Shown piece by piece: positions 51,103-60,388 of a stretch of DNA of 64,000 nt (within the stretch, counting starts at the first letter, position 1; every line of letters starts with the position of its first letter). A program made the position numbers and the translations under genes. The DNA is from Actinoallomurus liliacearum (GTDB taxonomy: Bacteria > Actinomycetota > Actinomycetes > Streptosporangiales > Streptosporangiaceae). The stretch spans positions 434,001 to 498,000 of the forward strand of contig NZ_BAABHJ010000008.1 of assembly GCF_039542035.1 (NCBI RefSeq), read 5' to 3'. The notes beneath the pieces were generated by a model, which had not been told where the DNA came from, made no database searches, and saw nothing but the letters and a program-made list of their open reading frames with translations.

Positions 51103-52070
51103 GCCCTCGAACGAGGGTCTGGCGCGACGGCCGGCTGGAGAAGGAGAACTTCCCCGCCGAGCAGATCAGCGACTACCTGGCCGAGTCCGACACCGTCGTC
51201 TGGCTCGACCTCTGCGCGCCCGACGCCGAAGGGCTCGACCTCATCAGCGAGGAGCTGGGGCTGTCGCCGCTCGCGGTCGAGGACGCCGTCAGCCACCATG
51301 AACGGCCCAAGCTCGACCGGTACGACGGGCACCTGTTCCTCAACGCCTACTCCGTCCACCTCTCCGCCGACGGCACCGAGCTCGACAAGCACGAGATCTC
51401 GGCGTTCATCACCGAACGGGCGCTGGTCACCGTGCGCACGGACGAGGGCTTCGACATCGACGAGCTGATCAAGCGCTGGGACGGCTCGCCGGACCTGGCG
51501 AAGTACGGCGTCGCCTTCCTCCTGCACGGCCTGCTCGACCTGGTCGTCGACGGCCACTTCGCGGCGGTCCAGGCGCTCGACGACAAGATCGACGGCCTGG
51601 AAGAGGAACTGTTCGCCGACCACATGCCTCGTGACACCCAGCAGCGGAGTTACCGGCTGCGCAAGAGCCTCGCGCTGCTGCGCCGGGTCGTGCTGCCGAT
51701 GCGGGAGGTCGTCAACAGCCTGCTGCGCCGCGACCTCGACGTCATCCCGGCGCCCATGGCCCCGTACTTCCAGGACGTCTACGACCACGTGCTGCGCGCC
51801 ACCGAGTGGACCGACAGCCTGCGTGACACGGTGACGAGCCTGCAGGAGACGCGCATCGCCCTACAGAGCAACCACCTGAACCTGGTGATGAAGAAGCTCA
51901 CCGGCTGGGCCGCCGTCATCGCCGTGCCCACCGCCATCACCGGCTTCTACGGCGAGAACGTCCCGTACCCGGGCTTCGGCAAGCAGTGGGGCTTCGTGAC
52001 GAGCATCGCCGTACTCGTCGTCACCGGAGTCGCCCTCTACACCGTCTTCCGCAAACGCGACTGGCTCTGA
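51093..52070 (+). CDS. CorA-family divalent-metal transporter with altered GMN motif
   Basis: A 325-residue CorA-like protein: a long soluble funnel domain with coiled helices, then two C-terminal helices. The pore signature normally G-M-N is GEN here (residues 287-289, in TGFYGENVPYPG), followed by the second helix and the basic end RKRDWL. CorA channels import Mg2+ or Co2+; related actinobacterial proteins have YGQN, so ion choice may differ. ATG 51093 overlaps the mannosyltransferase stop by 10 bp, so the genes are cotranscribed. It ends 7 bp before the convergent Uma2 remnant. Confidence 0.9.
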   Translation: MDLSPRTRVWRDGRLEKENFPAEQISDYLAESDTVVWLDLCAPDAEGLDLISEELGLSPLAVEDAVSHHERPKLDRYDGHLFLNAYSVHLSADGTELDKHEISAFITERALVTVRTDEGFDIDELIKRWDGSPDLAKYGVAFLLHGLLDLVVDGHFAAVQALDDKIDGLEEELFADHMPRDTQQRSYRLRKSLALLRRVVLPMREVVNSLLRRDLDVIPAPMAPYFQDVYDHVLRATEWTDSLRDTVTSLQETRIALQSNHLNLVMKKLTGWAAVIAVPTAITGFYGENVPYPGFGKQWGFVTSIAVLVVTGVALYTVFRKRDWL

Positions 52071-52076
52071 GCACCC

Positions 52077-52349
52077 TCAGAGCCGATCGACCTCTGTGAG
52101 GTCGATGTCGATGTCGAACGGGACGGTCAGCTTCAGCCGATCGTGGTGAATCCCCGTCAGCGCGTACGCCTTCGTCGCCACGTCCAGCTCGTAGACGCAG
52201 ACCGTCACCCGCTCGTCGGTGTCCTCCACACGCCAGAAGTGCGGAATTCCCGCCTCCGCGTACAACTGCGGCTTCCGCTGTCGATCTCGCTCCGCCGAGG
52301 CCGGGCTGACCACCTCGGCGACGAGTACGACGTGCTCCGGGCAGCTGAC
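52077..52349 (-). pseudogene. Truncated Uma2-family (PD-(D/E)XK-like) gene
   Basis: The C-terminal half of a Uma2/DUF820 protein: VSPASAERDRQRKPQLYAEA and IPHFWRVEDTDERVTVCVYEL keep the Glu...Lys part of the nuclease-like core. The first 80-90 residues with the other active-site residues are missing, and reading upstream gives unrelated arginine-rich sequence without a start. The family is abundant and often decayed in actinomycetes. Confidence 0.65.
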
Positions 52350-52434
52350 GAACGTCCCTGTTCGGCGTTTCCGACATGCTTCCCCACCGGCTTTCGAATG
52401 ACCACTCGACGAGCCACGCTACCGAGAATCACTC

Positions 52435-53370
52435 TCAGCTGCCGGGAGTTCCACGGTCTGTGAGGTCCGACGGGTCGGTGTTGGCGCCGCAGCAGATGAG
52501 GGCGAGGCGCTCGCCGGGGGCGGGGCGGTAGGCGCCGGTGAGGAGGGCGGCGTACGCGGCGGCGGTGCCGTGTTCCACCACGAGGTGGTAGCGCCGCCAC
52601 AGCTCTCGTCGGGCGGTCACGACGTCCTCGTCGGACACCAGGAGGGACGTCACGCCGGTCCGGCGGGCGACGTCGAAGGCGATGTCGCCGACCCGGCGGG
52701 CGCCGAGGGAGTCGGCCGCCACCCCGGAGACCTCCACGTCGACCGGTTCGCCGGCCGCGAGGGCGGCGTGCAGGGACGGGCAGCCGTACGGCTCGACGGC
52801 GACGACGCGGGACCTGCCCTCCAGGGCCGCGGCGATGCCGGCCATCAGCCCGCCGCCGCCGACCGCGACCAGGACGGTGTCGACCCCGCCGGTCTGCTCC
52901 TCGAGTTCGAGGGCGAGGGTGCCCTGCCCCGCGCAGATCTCCGGCTGGTCGTACGCGTGGCAGAACAACGCGCCCGTGTCGGCCACGCGCTTGGTCGCGG
53001 CGTCGTACGCCTCGGCGTACTCACGGCCCACCTGGACGACGGAGGCGCCGAGCGCTCTCAACCCGGCCACCTTGACCGCGGGCGCGGTCTCCGGGACGTA
53101 CACCTCCGCGGGGACGCCCAGTTCACGTGCCGCGTACGCGACGGCGAGCCCGGCGTTGCCGCCCGACGCGGCCACCACGCCCGCGTCCGGCAGCCCGCCC
53201 TGCTCGACGGCCGCGAGGATCCTGTTGAACGCCCCGCGGGCCTTGAACGATCCGGTGTGCTGCAGCTGCTCCAGCTTCAGCCACCGCTCCCCGTCGTCGA
53301 ACACCGGAGTCGTGCGGACCCGTGACCCGATACGGGCACCGGCCGCCGCCACGTCGCTGTGAGAGATCAC
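52435..53370 (-). CDS. PLP-dependent threonine/serine dehydratase-type enzyme
   Basis: A 311-residue fold-type II PLP enzyme: HTGSFKARGAFNRI carries the Schiff-base Lys, VAASGGNAGLAVAYAA the PLP phosphate loop and VAVGGGGLMAGIAAAL the glycine loop. There is no C-terminal ACT domain, so it is the short, unregulated type, deaminating Thr or Ser, or a racemase-like relative. ATG 53370. Alone on its strand between the Uma2 remnant and the DUF5519 gene. Confidence 0.9.
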   Translation of the reverse strand: MISHSDVAAAGARIGSRVRTTPVFDDGERWLKLEQLQHTGSFKARGAFNRILAAVEQGGLPDAGVVAASGGNAGLAVAYAARELGVPAEVYVPETAPAVKVAGLRALGASVVQVGREYAEAYDAATKRVADTGALFCHAYDQPEICAGQGTLALELEEQTGGVDTVLVAVGGGGLMAGIAAALEGRSRVVAVEPYGCPSLHAALAAGEPVDVEVSGVAADSLGARRVGDIAFDVARRTGVTSLLVSDEDVVTARRELWRRYHLVVEHGTAAAYAALLTGAYRPAPGERLALICCGANTDPSDLTDRGTPGS

Positions 53371-53517
53371 CCGTCCACCGTACGACCATCAGGGAAGATC
53401 CGTCGCCGGGCCTGCACCTCCGCCTCGTCGGTCGAGACGACCGGTGTGCGTCGTGGCGATGGCGGGAAGGGGAAGAGAACGGTAAATCGATTGATAACGA
53501 TTGAGGCGCGAGCCCTT

Positions 53518-54252
53518 ATGAGAAAGGCGGCGACACGGGATCCTGGGGCCGTGACAGGCCCTCCGAAGAGCCGGAGCACAGCCGAACGAGTAGCCGCACA
53601 ATTGACGACCTGGCCGGGGCTGGCCACGGGTCGTCCGTCATGCGGCACCGGCCGCGGATTCGCGTTCCGCGGCACCCAGATTCTTCATCTGCACACCGGG
53701 GATGAGGCCGATCTACGGCTCACCCGGTCGTTCACCGACCGGTTGGACCAGGTGCTGGCCGAGTCCGGGCAGATCGTCGTCCGGCCGGGCGACGACTGGG
53801 TGACCGTGCGGCTGGACACCGACACCGCGGGGTCCCTGCTCATCAGCCTGATGAGCCTGGCCATCCAGGCCGTGGAGGACCGGACGACACCGGCCCGCCC
53901 GTGCACCTGGGAGCGAACCCGACGCGGCGAGCGGAGTGGGCGGTCGAGGGCCGAGACCACCCGCGACGCGAGTGCGGAGGATGAGCGCCCCGTGGGTGCG
54001 GAGCCGACCCGGCGCGGCGAGCGGCTCGCCGGCACCGAACGGGCCCGGCGCGACGAGGAGAGCGAGCGGCCGGACAGCGCCCGTTGGCGCGCCCCCGGCG
54101 CGACGGAGGCCGCCCGCGAAGAGGGTCACGAGAGCCGGCGTCCCGACGATCCCGACCAGGACCGTCGGGGCGAGGGGACCTTAGCGGCCGGGGTGTCGGC
54201 GCGTTCCCTGCCCCGGCCACTGCGGCGGGTGCGGCCGCTCCGTCAGCGGTAG
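53518..54252 (+). CDS. DUF5519 (luciferase-domain) protein with charged tail
   Basis: About 244 residues. Residues about 18-120 match the DUF5519 'luciferase' domain: TAERVAAQLTTWPGLATG, FAFRGTQILHLHTGDEADL and DDWVTVRLDTDT. The C-terminal 110 residues are Arg/Glu/Ala/Asp-rich, low complexity and probably unstructured, and end in basic PLRRVRPLRQR. ATG 53518 is chosen; GTG 53551 is an alternative. The 3' end overlaps the convergent GT4 gene by 10 bp. The function is unknown; light production is not implied. Confidence 0.72.
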   Translation: MRKAATRDPGAVTGPPKSRSTAERVAAQLTTWPGLATGRPSCGTGRGFAFRGTQILHLHTGDEADLRLTRSFTDRLDQVLAESGQIVVRPGDDWVTVRLDTDTAGSLLISLMSLAIQAVEDRTTPARPCTWERTRRGERSGRSRAETTRDASAEDERPVGAEPTRRGERLAGTERARRDEESERPDSARWRAPGATEAAREEGHESRRPDDPDQDRRGEGTLAAGVSARSLPRPLRRVRPLRQR

Positions 54253-55337
54253 ACCAGCTCGAACATGCGCTCCCAGCGGTCGACGACCACCTGGGCGGAG
54301 AACCGCTGCACCGACCGACGGCCCGCCTCCCCCAGTTTGGTACGGAGCCCCGGGTCGTTCATGAGGCGTTCGATCGCCTCGGCGAACTCGATGACGTTTC
54401 CCGGCGTGACGAGGATGCCGTCGACCTCGTGGGTGATCAGCTCACGGATGCCGGGCGCGCTGTCGAAGGCGACGATGGGCAGGCCATATGCCATCGCCTC
54501 GAGGATGCCCATGGGGAAGCCCTCGCTGCGCGACGGCAGGGCGTAGATCGACGCGTTCGTGAGCGCGCCCTGGACGTCGTTGGTCATGCCGGCCAGGTCG
54601 ACGGTGATGCCGAGTTCGCCGGCCTGGCGGCGCAAGGTCTCGTCCATCGGCCCGGCCCCGTAGACCCGCAGCTGCCAGGACGGGTTCTTGTCCGCGACCC
54701 GCGCCCACGACTCCAGCAGCATGTCGTGGCCCTTCTCGTACGAGAGCCGGCCGAGCGCCACGACGACGGGGACGGTCAGGTCCGGGAAGGCCGTGGGCGT
54801 GACGTGCAGGGGGTTCGGCATGACGTCGATGTTCGACATGCCCTTCCTCGCCCACGCGTCGGCGTCCTCGGTGGTGAGCACGAGCAGCCGGTCGGCCTGG
54901 GAGAAATAGCGCTGCACCCGCGGGAATCGCGAGGACTCCTGCGTGGCGGCGTACGACTCGTGGCTCATCCCGATCACCGGCATCCCCGCGGTGTCCGCGA
55001 GGCAGACCCACTCCATCGCCCACACCTGGGCGGCGATGACGATGCCGCCGGGGCGGGCCGTGCGGAACAGCGCGCTGAGCTTCTCGGCGCCCTTGCGCTG
55101 CACGGAGCGGCGGCGGAGCTCGCCGAGCCGGCTCTTCGACCGCGCCGGGGGATGGGTGTCGTGCAGCACGGTGACGGGGAAGTCGTCGGCGTAGTCGTAC
55201 CTCTCCTTGGCGTGGGTCACCCCGACCAGGTGCACGTTGTGGCCGCGCTCGGCGAACAGGTGCGCGATGTGGTGGACCCAGCGCGTCAGGCCGCCGAGCT
55301 CGTCGACGCTGTTGCTGACGATGAAGACGTCTCTCAC
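54243..55337 (-). CDS. Family 4 glycosyltransferase
   Basis: A 364-residue GT-B enzyme with the EX7E signature SRSEGFPMGILEAMAYGLPI and a VVVALGRLSYEKGHDMLLE donor loop. The ATG overlaps the stop of the large upstream fusion gene (ATGA), so they are coupled. It probably adds a sugar to the wall polymer linkage unit or decorates it. The donor and linkage cannot be read. The tail overlaps the DUF5519 gene on the other strand. Confidence 0.92.
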   Translation of the reverse strand: MRDVFIVSNSVDELGGLTRWVHHIAHLFAERGHNVHLVGVTHAKERYDYADDFPVTVLHDTHPPARSKSRLGELRRRSVQRKGAEKLSALFRTARPGGIVIAAQVWAMEWVCLADTAGMPVIGMSHESYAATQESSRFPRVQRYFSQADRLLVLTTEDADAWARKGMSNIDVMPNPLHVTPTAFPDLTVPVVVALGRLSYEKGHDMLLESWARVADKNPSWQLRVYGAGPMDETLRRQAGELGITVDLAGMTNDVQGALTNASIYALPSRSEGFPMGILEAMAYGLPIVAFDSAPGIRELITHEVDGILVTPGNVIEFAEAIERLMNDPGLRTKLGEAGRRSVQRFSAQVVVDRWERMFELVYR

Positions 55338-58144
55338 CTGAAGAACCTCTCAACGATCTGCTTCGCCGCGGTGCCCCGGTCGTACTCGCCGAAGTTCTCC
55401 GCGAAGCGCTTCCGCTGCTTGGCGTAGCGCGTGCCGACGCCGTCGAGGTCGGCGAGCGCCGCGAACAGCTCCTCCTCGTCGCGGACCACGGGACCCGGCG
55501 CCTCCTCGGCGAGGTCGAAGTACGAGCCGCGGGAGCGGACGTAGTCTTCTAGGTCGGGAGTGAGGAAGAACATCGGGCGATCGAGCAGCGCGTAGTCGAA
55601 CATCACCGACGAATAGTCGGTGATGAGCGCGTCGGTGATCTGGAGCAGCGAGGTGACGTCGTGGACGTCGGCCACGCTGCGGACGGTGCCGCGCAGGCTG
55701 GGCGGCAGGACGACCGTGCTGAGGTAGTGCGGACGGACCAGCAGCACGTGCGTCTCGCCGAGTTCCTTCGCGAAGCGCTCGACGTCGAAGGGCAGTTCGA
55801 AGCGCTTCTCCGGCTTGCCGTTCGGGCCGTTGCGGAAGGTCGGCGCGTACAGCACGACCTTGCGGTCGTCGGTGAGCTTGAGCTTCTTGCGCAGCGCCTC
55901 GCCCGATCCGCCGTTCACGAGGGCGTCGTTGCGCGGGTAGCCGCTGCGGATCAGCTCGGCCCGTACGCCCAGGCCCTTCACGAGGGTCTGCGCGTCGTGC
56001 TCGGAGCGGATGACGAAGTAGTCGAACCGGTCGACCATCTGCTGGTGGCGGGCCCGGTGCCCCTGGGTGGCGCGCTTGGTCTCCGGGGAGTCGGCACCCA
56101 TGAGCTTGTACGCCGATCCGTGCCACGTCTGGATGTACGTGGTCTGCGGCCGTTTGGTGATGACGCGCGGGAAGCCCTGGTTGTCGACCCAGTACTGGGC
56201 CCGTGCCAGCGCCCGGTAGTACGCCCACGAGTTGCGGCGGACGAGCTTGGCGTCCTTGGGGAAGCCGCTCGGGCTGCCGGCGTACGACCAGATCGCCGTG
56301 AACTTGGCGCCGGACCGGCGCAGCTCCTCGTAGATGTACTTCGGGTTGTCGGAGTACTGCTTGCCGAGGTGGCTCTCGAAGACGATGGTCCGGCGCCGGA
56401 TCGGCAGCCGGGTGAACACCTTCGAGTAGAGGTTGGCCTTCGTCTTGGAACTCTGGAAGGAGTCCCGCATGCTCTTCTCCGCCCGGAGGAGCGCCTGCAT
56501 CCAGCGCCGGCCGTAGGGCGTCTTGGCGAGCGCGCCGATGACGGCGATGGTCCACCGCGCGGCCCAGCGCCGGGCCACGATCCGGAGGGCGAGTTCCCCG
56601 GATTCCGGGACGTACGCCTGCAGGTGATCGCCGGCCAGCCGGGTGAGCCGGGGGCGGACCGGCACCTCCAGGTGGTTGTGCACGGCCTCGTCCGCGGTCA
56701 GCCGGATGACGAGCTGGTCGTCGCCGACGTGCAGCCGCAGCCGCAGGCTCCAGGTCTGGTCGACGAACCCGAGCGGCCGCAGGTGCCGGATCGGCTCGGT
56801 GGCGGCGCGCCACCGGATGCGGCCACCGGTGTGCTCGACCTTGGCCGGGATGCCGAAGACCCGCCGGGACCGACGCCGGTCGCGGAACTCCAGCTCCGCG
56901 CGGAGCTTGGTGCCCGCGTCGATGCGGCCCAGCGGGTTGACGACCTCGCCCGCGACGTCGAGCTCGCCCCCCTTCAGGGTCATCTCGGTGACCCGTCCGG
57001 CGAGCGTCAGGCTCTTCAGCGGCATCGAGTGGAAGCCGAGGTCGGTGACGTCGAGGATGGAGCGGGCCCACTCGTCGTCGAGGTAGTCGGAGGACCAGTA
57101 GACCCGGCCGTCGCGCTCGACCAGCTCCGTCGCGAGCCGCGCCTTGCCGCCCTTCTTCGGCACGTACTCGATCGCCGCGACCGCGCCCTCGTAGTCGCCG
57201 TTGGCGACCATGAAGCCGATGATCGCCTTGATCTGCTGCGCCTCCTCGAAGGCGCGCGGGTCCAGCTCGTTCAGGTAGCCGCCGGCGAGTTCGAGGAACT
57301 TGGCGCGGTACTCCGGGTCGCGGCTGCGCAGCGTCCGTACGTAGAGCGGCAGGTCGTAGTTGAGGAACTTGACGTCCCGGCTCAGCTTAAGGTCGGCGGC
57401 GCCGTACCGGTCGTACACCTCACCGATGCGACGGAAGATCTCCAGCCGGTCGGCGAAGTTGCGCAGGCGGGCGCGCTGGTTCGTGACGGACGGGCGGTCG
57501 GAGTTCTCGTAGACCATCCAGTTGTAGACCCGGTGCGGGATCACCGCGATCATCCGTGCCGCGAGGTAGATCTCGGTGCAGAACAGCAGGTCCTCGTAGA
57601 ACAGGCCGGAGGGGAAACGAAGCTGCTCGCGGTCGAGGAAGTCCCGGCGGTAGAGCTTGTTGGTGCAGAGCGTGTCGTACATCAGGTCCGGGCACTCGCG
57701 GACCGAGGAGTACACCGCCCGTTCGCGGTACAGCCGCCGGAACCAAGGGTGCTCCTCCTTCCTCTCGGGGAAGACCCGCCAGCAGCAGCCGGACACGAGC
57801 TCGGCCCCGGTCTCCTCCGCCGTCGCGACGAGGTTCCGGCAGGCGTGCCGGTCCAGGGTGTCGTCGCTGTCGAGGAACATGAGGTACGTGCTGCGCGCCG
57901 CCTCGATGCCGTCGTTGCGCGGCTGTCCCCCGGCGCCGGAGTTCTCCGTACGGTGGATCGCCCGCACGCGACCGGGATTCTCCGCGGCGAGCGCATCGGC
58001 CACCTCGCGGGTGCCGTCGGTGCTCGCGTCATTGACGATGATCACTTCGACGCTGCGGTGGGACTGGTCGAGCGCGGAGCGGACCGCGTCTGGCAGGCGA
58101 TCGGCGTCGTTGTAGACGATCACGATCACGCTGACGTCTGTCAT
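55334..58144 (-). CDS. GT2 / CDP-glycerol glycerophosphotransferase fusion
   Basis: A 936-residue protein with three parts. Residues 1-~330: GT2 domain (VSVIVIVYNDADRLPDAVRSA, MFLDSDDTLDR metal site). A middle region (~330-560) of beta-rich character without a clear family. Residues ~570-936: TagF/TagB-type domain with WHGSAYKLMG, GYPRNDALV, YAPTFRNGP and ITDYSSVMFDYALL, the conserved set for CDP-glycerol:polyol-phosphate glycerophosphotransferases. It would build or prime a glycerol-phosphate-containing polymer at the cytoplasmic face. Single ATG 58144, divergent from the response regulator. The GT4 is coupled behind it. Confidence 0.92.
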   Translation of the reverse strand: MTDVSVIVIVYNDADRLPDAVRSALDQSHRSVEVIIVNDASTDGTREVADALAAENPGRVRAIHRTENSGAGGQPRNDGIEAARSTYLMFLDSDDTLDRHACRNLVATAEETGAELVSGCCWRVFPERKEEHPWFRRLYRERAVYSSVRECPDLMYDTLCTNKLYRRDFLDREQLRFPSGLFYEDLLFCTEIYLAARMIAVIPHRVYNWMVYENSDRPSVTNQRARLRNFADRLEIFRRIGEVYDRYGAADLKLSRDVKFLNYDLPLYVRTLRSRDPEYRAKFLELAGGYLNELDPRAFEEAQQIKAIIGFMVANGDYEGAVAAIEYVPKKGGKARLATELVERDGRVYWSSDYLDDEWARSILDVTDLGFHSMPLKSLTLAGRVTEMTLKGGELDVAGEVVNPLGRIDAGTKLRAELEFRDRRRSRRVFGIPAKVEHTGGRIRWRAATEPIRHLRPLGFVDQTWSLRLRLHVGDDQLVIRLTADEAVHNHLEVPVRPRLTRLAGDHLQAYVPESGELALRIVARRWAARWTIAVIGALAKTPYGRRWMQALLRAEKSMRDSFQSSKTKANLYSKVFTRLPIRRRTIVFESHLGKQYSDNPKYIYEELRRSGAKFTAIWSYAGSPSGFPKDAKLVRRNSWAYYRALARAQYWVDNQGFPRVITKRPQTTYIQTWHGSAYKLMGADSPETKRATQGHRARHQQMVDRFDYFVIRSEHDAQTLVKGLGVRAELIRSGYPRNDALVNGGSGEALRKKLKLTDDRKVVLYAPTFRNGPNGKPEKRFELPFDVERFAKELGETHVLLVRPHYLSTVVLPPSLRGTVRSVADVHDVTSLLQITDALITDYSSVMFDYALLDRPMFFLTPDLEDYVRSRGSYFDLAEEAPGPVVRDEEELFAALADLDGVGTRYAKQRKRFAENFGEYDRGTAAKQIVERFFR

Positions 58145-58232
58145 GCTGCAGAACCCCTCGACTTACCTGCGAAACGGACACTTCCCTGCATCACCCGACG
58201 ACCGCCTTGGGAGGGTCCTTAGGATCTGATGT

Positions 58233-58922
<690 letters not shown>

Positions 58923-59046
58923 GTCCCTCGGCGCCGCGCCGGTCGTCACGAACACGAGGCGGTCACGGAGACGTGACTCGATCGGCGCGGCGTCGATCGG
59001 TACGAGCGCGGCGCGGTGGCGGAGGTGTGAGTGTGTCTGCATGGCG

Positions 59047-60333
59047 TCAATCGGCGCCACGGTAGTCGCTCGTAGGCAAAAGCAAGCTGAAAACCGGAGG
59101 GGCGGGCCGCCGCAGGACCAGGCGGCCCCCTTCGGCCTCGGCGAGCGAGCGTGCGAGGGCGAGCCCGATCCCGTGCCCGTCGGCGGGGCCGCGGAAGACG
59201 TCGGCCCCGTCGGGGATGCCGGGGCCCTCGTCGCCCACCTCGATGGCCAGGCCCTGGCCGACGTCGACCGCGGACACGGTGATGGGCGCCTTGCCGTGGG
59301 TCACCGCGTTGTCGACCAGGACGTTGACGATCTGACGTACGGCCGACAGCGAGGCGCGCACCTCGGGCAGGCCCGGCTCGATCTTCACGGTGACGTCCGT
59401 GCGGGCGCGGAGCTCCGCGAGCAGCACGGGGACGTTCAGCACTCCGCGGTCGGCCGGGCTGCCGCGCGACAGGCGTACGAGATCGTCGATGATCTCCTGG
59501 AGATGCTCGCCGCGTTCGATCGCGGTGCGGATGACCGCCCGCGGGTCCTCTCCCGTCAGCCCCGACTCGAGGCCCAAGAGCAGTCCGGTCAGCGGCGTGC
59601 GCAGTTGGTGGGACACGTGGGCGCTGAACGCGCGCTCGCGTTCGAGCAGCTCGCCGAGGCGCCGGGCGGTCGCCTCGAGGGCGCGGCTCGCGGCGTCCGC
59701 CTCACGGACGCCGACGGAGCGCGCCCGGATGCTGAAATCGCCGCTGCCGAGCGCCTGGGCGTCGCGCGTCAGGCCTTCGAGCGGCGCGGCCAGCCGGCCC
59801 GCCTGGCGCCGCGCCACCATGGTGGCGAGCCCGACGACGAGGATGGCGAGCGCGACCATGAGCAGCCAGGCGCGTTCGACCCGTCCGCTGATGTGCTTGT
59901 ACGGGGTCGCGACCCGGACGACCGCGACGATGTTCTCGTCGGAGGGAACCGGCGCGGACACGGCCAGCAGGCCGTTCTCGACCGCCTCGTGGACCCGCCC
60001 GTCTCCAGCGGCCCCGGCGACCGGTGAGTTGCTCGGGCCGCGCCCGGTGACCCGGTCGCCGTCGAGGTCGTAGATGCCCACGCTGAGGTGCCGGGACATG
60101 CCGGTGGGCAGCGTCACCGGCTTCGGACGCCGCGCGATCGTGTCGGGCACCGCCGCCGAGATCCGGGTCGCGTCGCGTTCGAGTGACTTGATCGCCTCGT
60201 CCCGATACAACCGCTGGAGCGCGATGGCCAGCGGGATCGCGAACAGCACGACCGCGAGGGCGGCCACGCCGACGATCGCCACGAGCACGCGCCGGCGCAG
60301 CGGGGGGATACGGGTCATCAGCACATTCTGCAT
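59047..60333 (-). CDS. OmpR-type sensor histidine kinase
   Basis: A 428-residue two-helix membrane kinase: helices near residues 15-35 and 150-172 flank a short extracytoplasmic sensor. A HAMP-like linker follows, then the dimerisation helix with SHQLRTPLTGLL (phospho-His) and the ATP domain with VDNAVTHG (N), GDEGPGIP (G1) and GHGIGLALARSL (G2). ATG 60333 or ATG 60318. It is the likely partner of the convergent OmpR-type regulator and lies 55 bp behind the LCP genes on the same strand, so it may share their transcript. Confidence 0.92.
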   Translation of the reverse strand: MQNVLMTRIPPLRRRVLVAIVGVAALAVVLFAIPLAIALQRLYRDEAIKSLERDATRISAAVPDTIARRPKPVTLPTGMSRHLSVGIYDLDGDRVTGRGPSNSPVAGAAGDGRVHEAVENGLLAVSAPVPSDENIVAVVRVATPYKHISGRVERAWLLMVALAILVVGLATMVARRQAGRLAAPLEGLTRDAQALGSGDFSIRARSVGVREADAASRALEATARRLGELLERERAFSAHVSHQLRTPLTGLLLGLESGLTGEDPRAVIRTAIERGEHLQEIIDDLVRLSRGSPADRGVLNVPVLLAELRARTDVTVKIEPGLPEVRASLSAVRQIVNVLVDNAVTHGKAPITVSAVDVGQGLAIEVGDEGPGIPDGADVFRGPADGHGIGLALARSLAEAEGGRLVLRRPAPPVFSLLLPTSDYRGAD

Positions 60334-60388
60334 CGTGAACCGCGATGGCCCGGCCGGTCCGTACGTCGCCCGGTGCGCCGGAGCCGAT

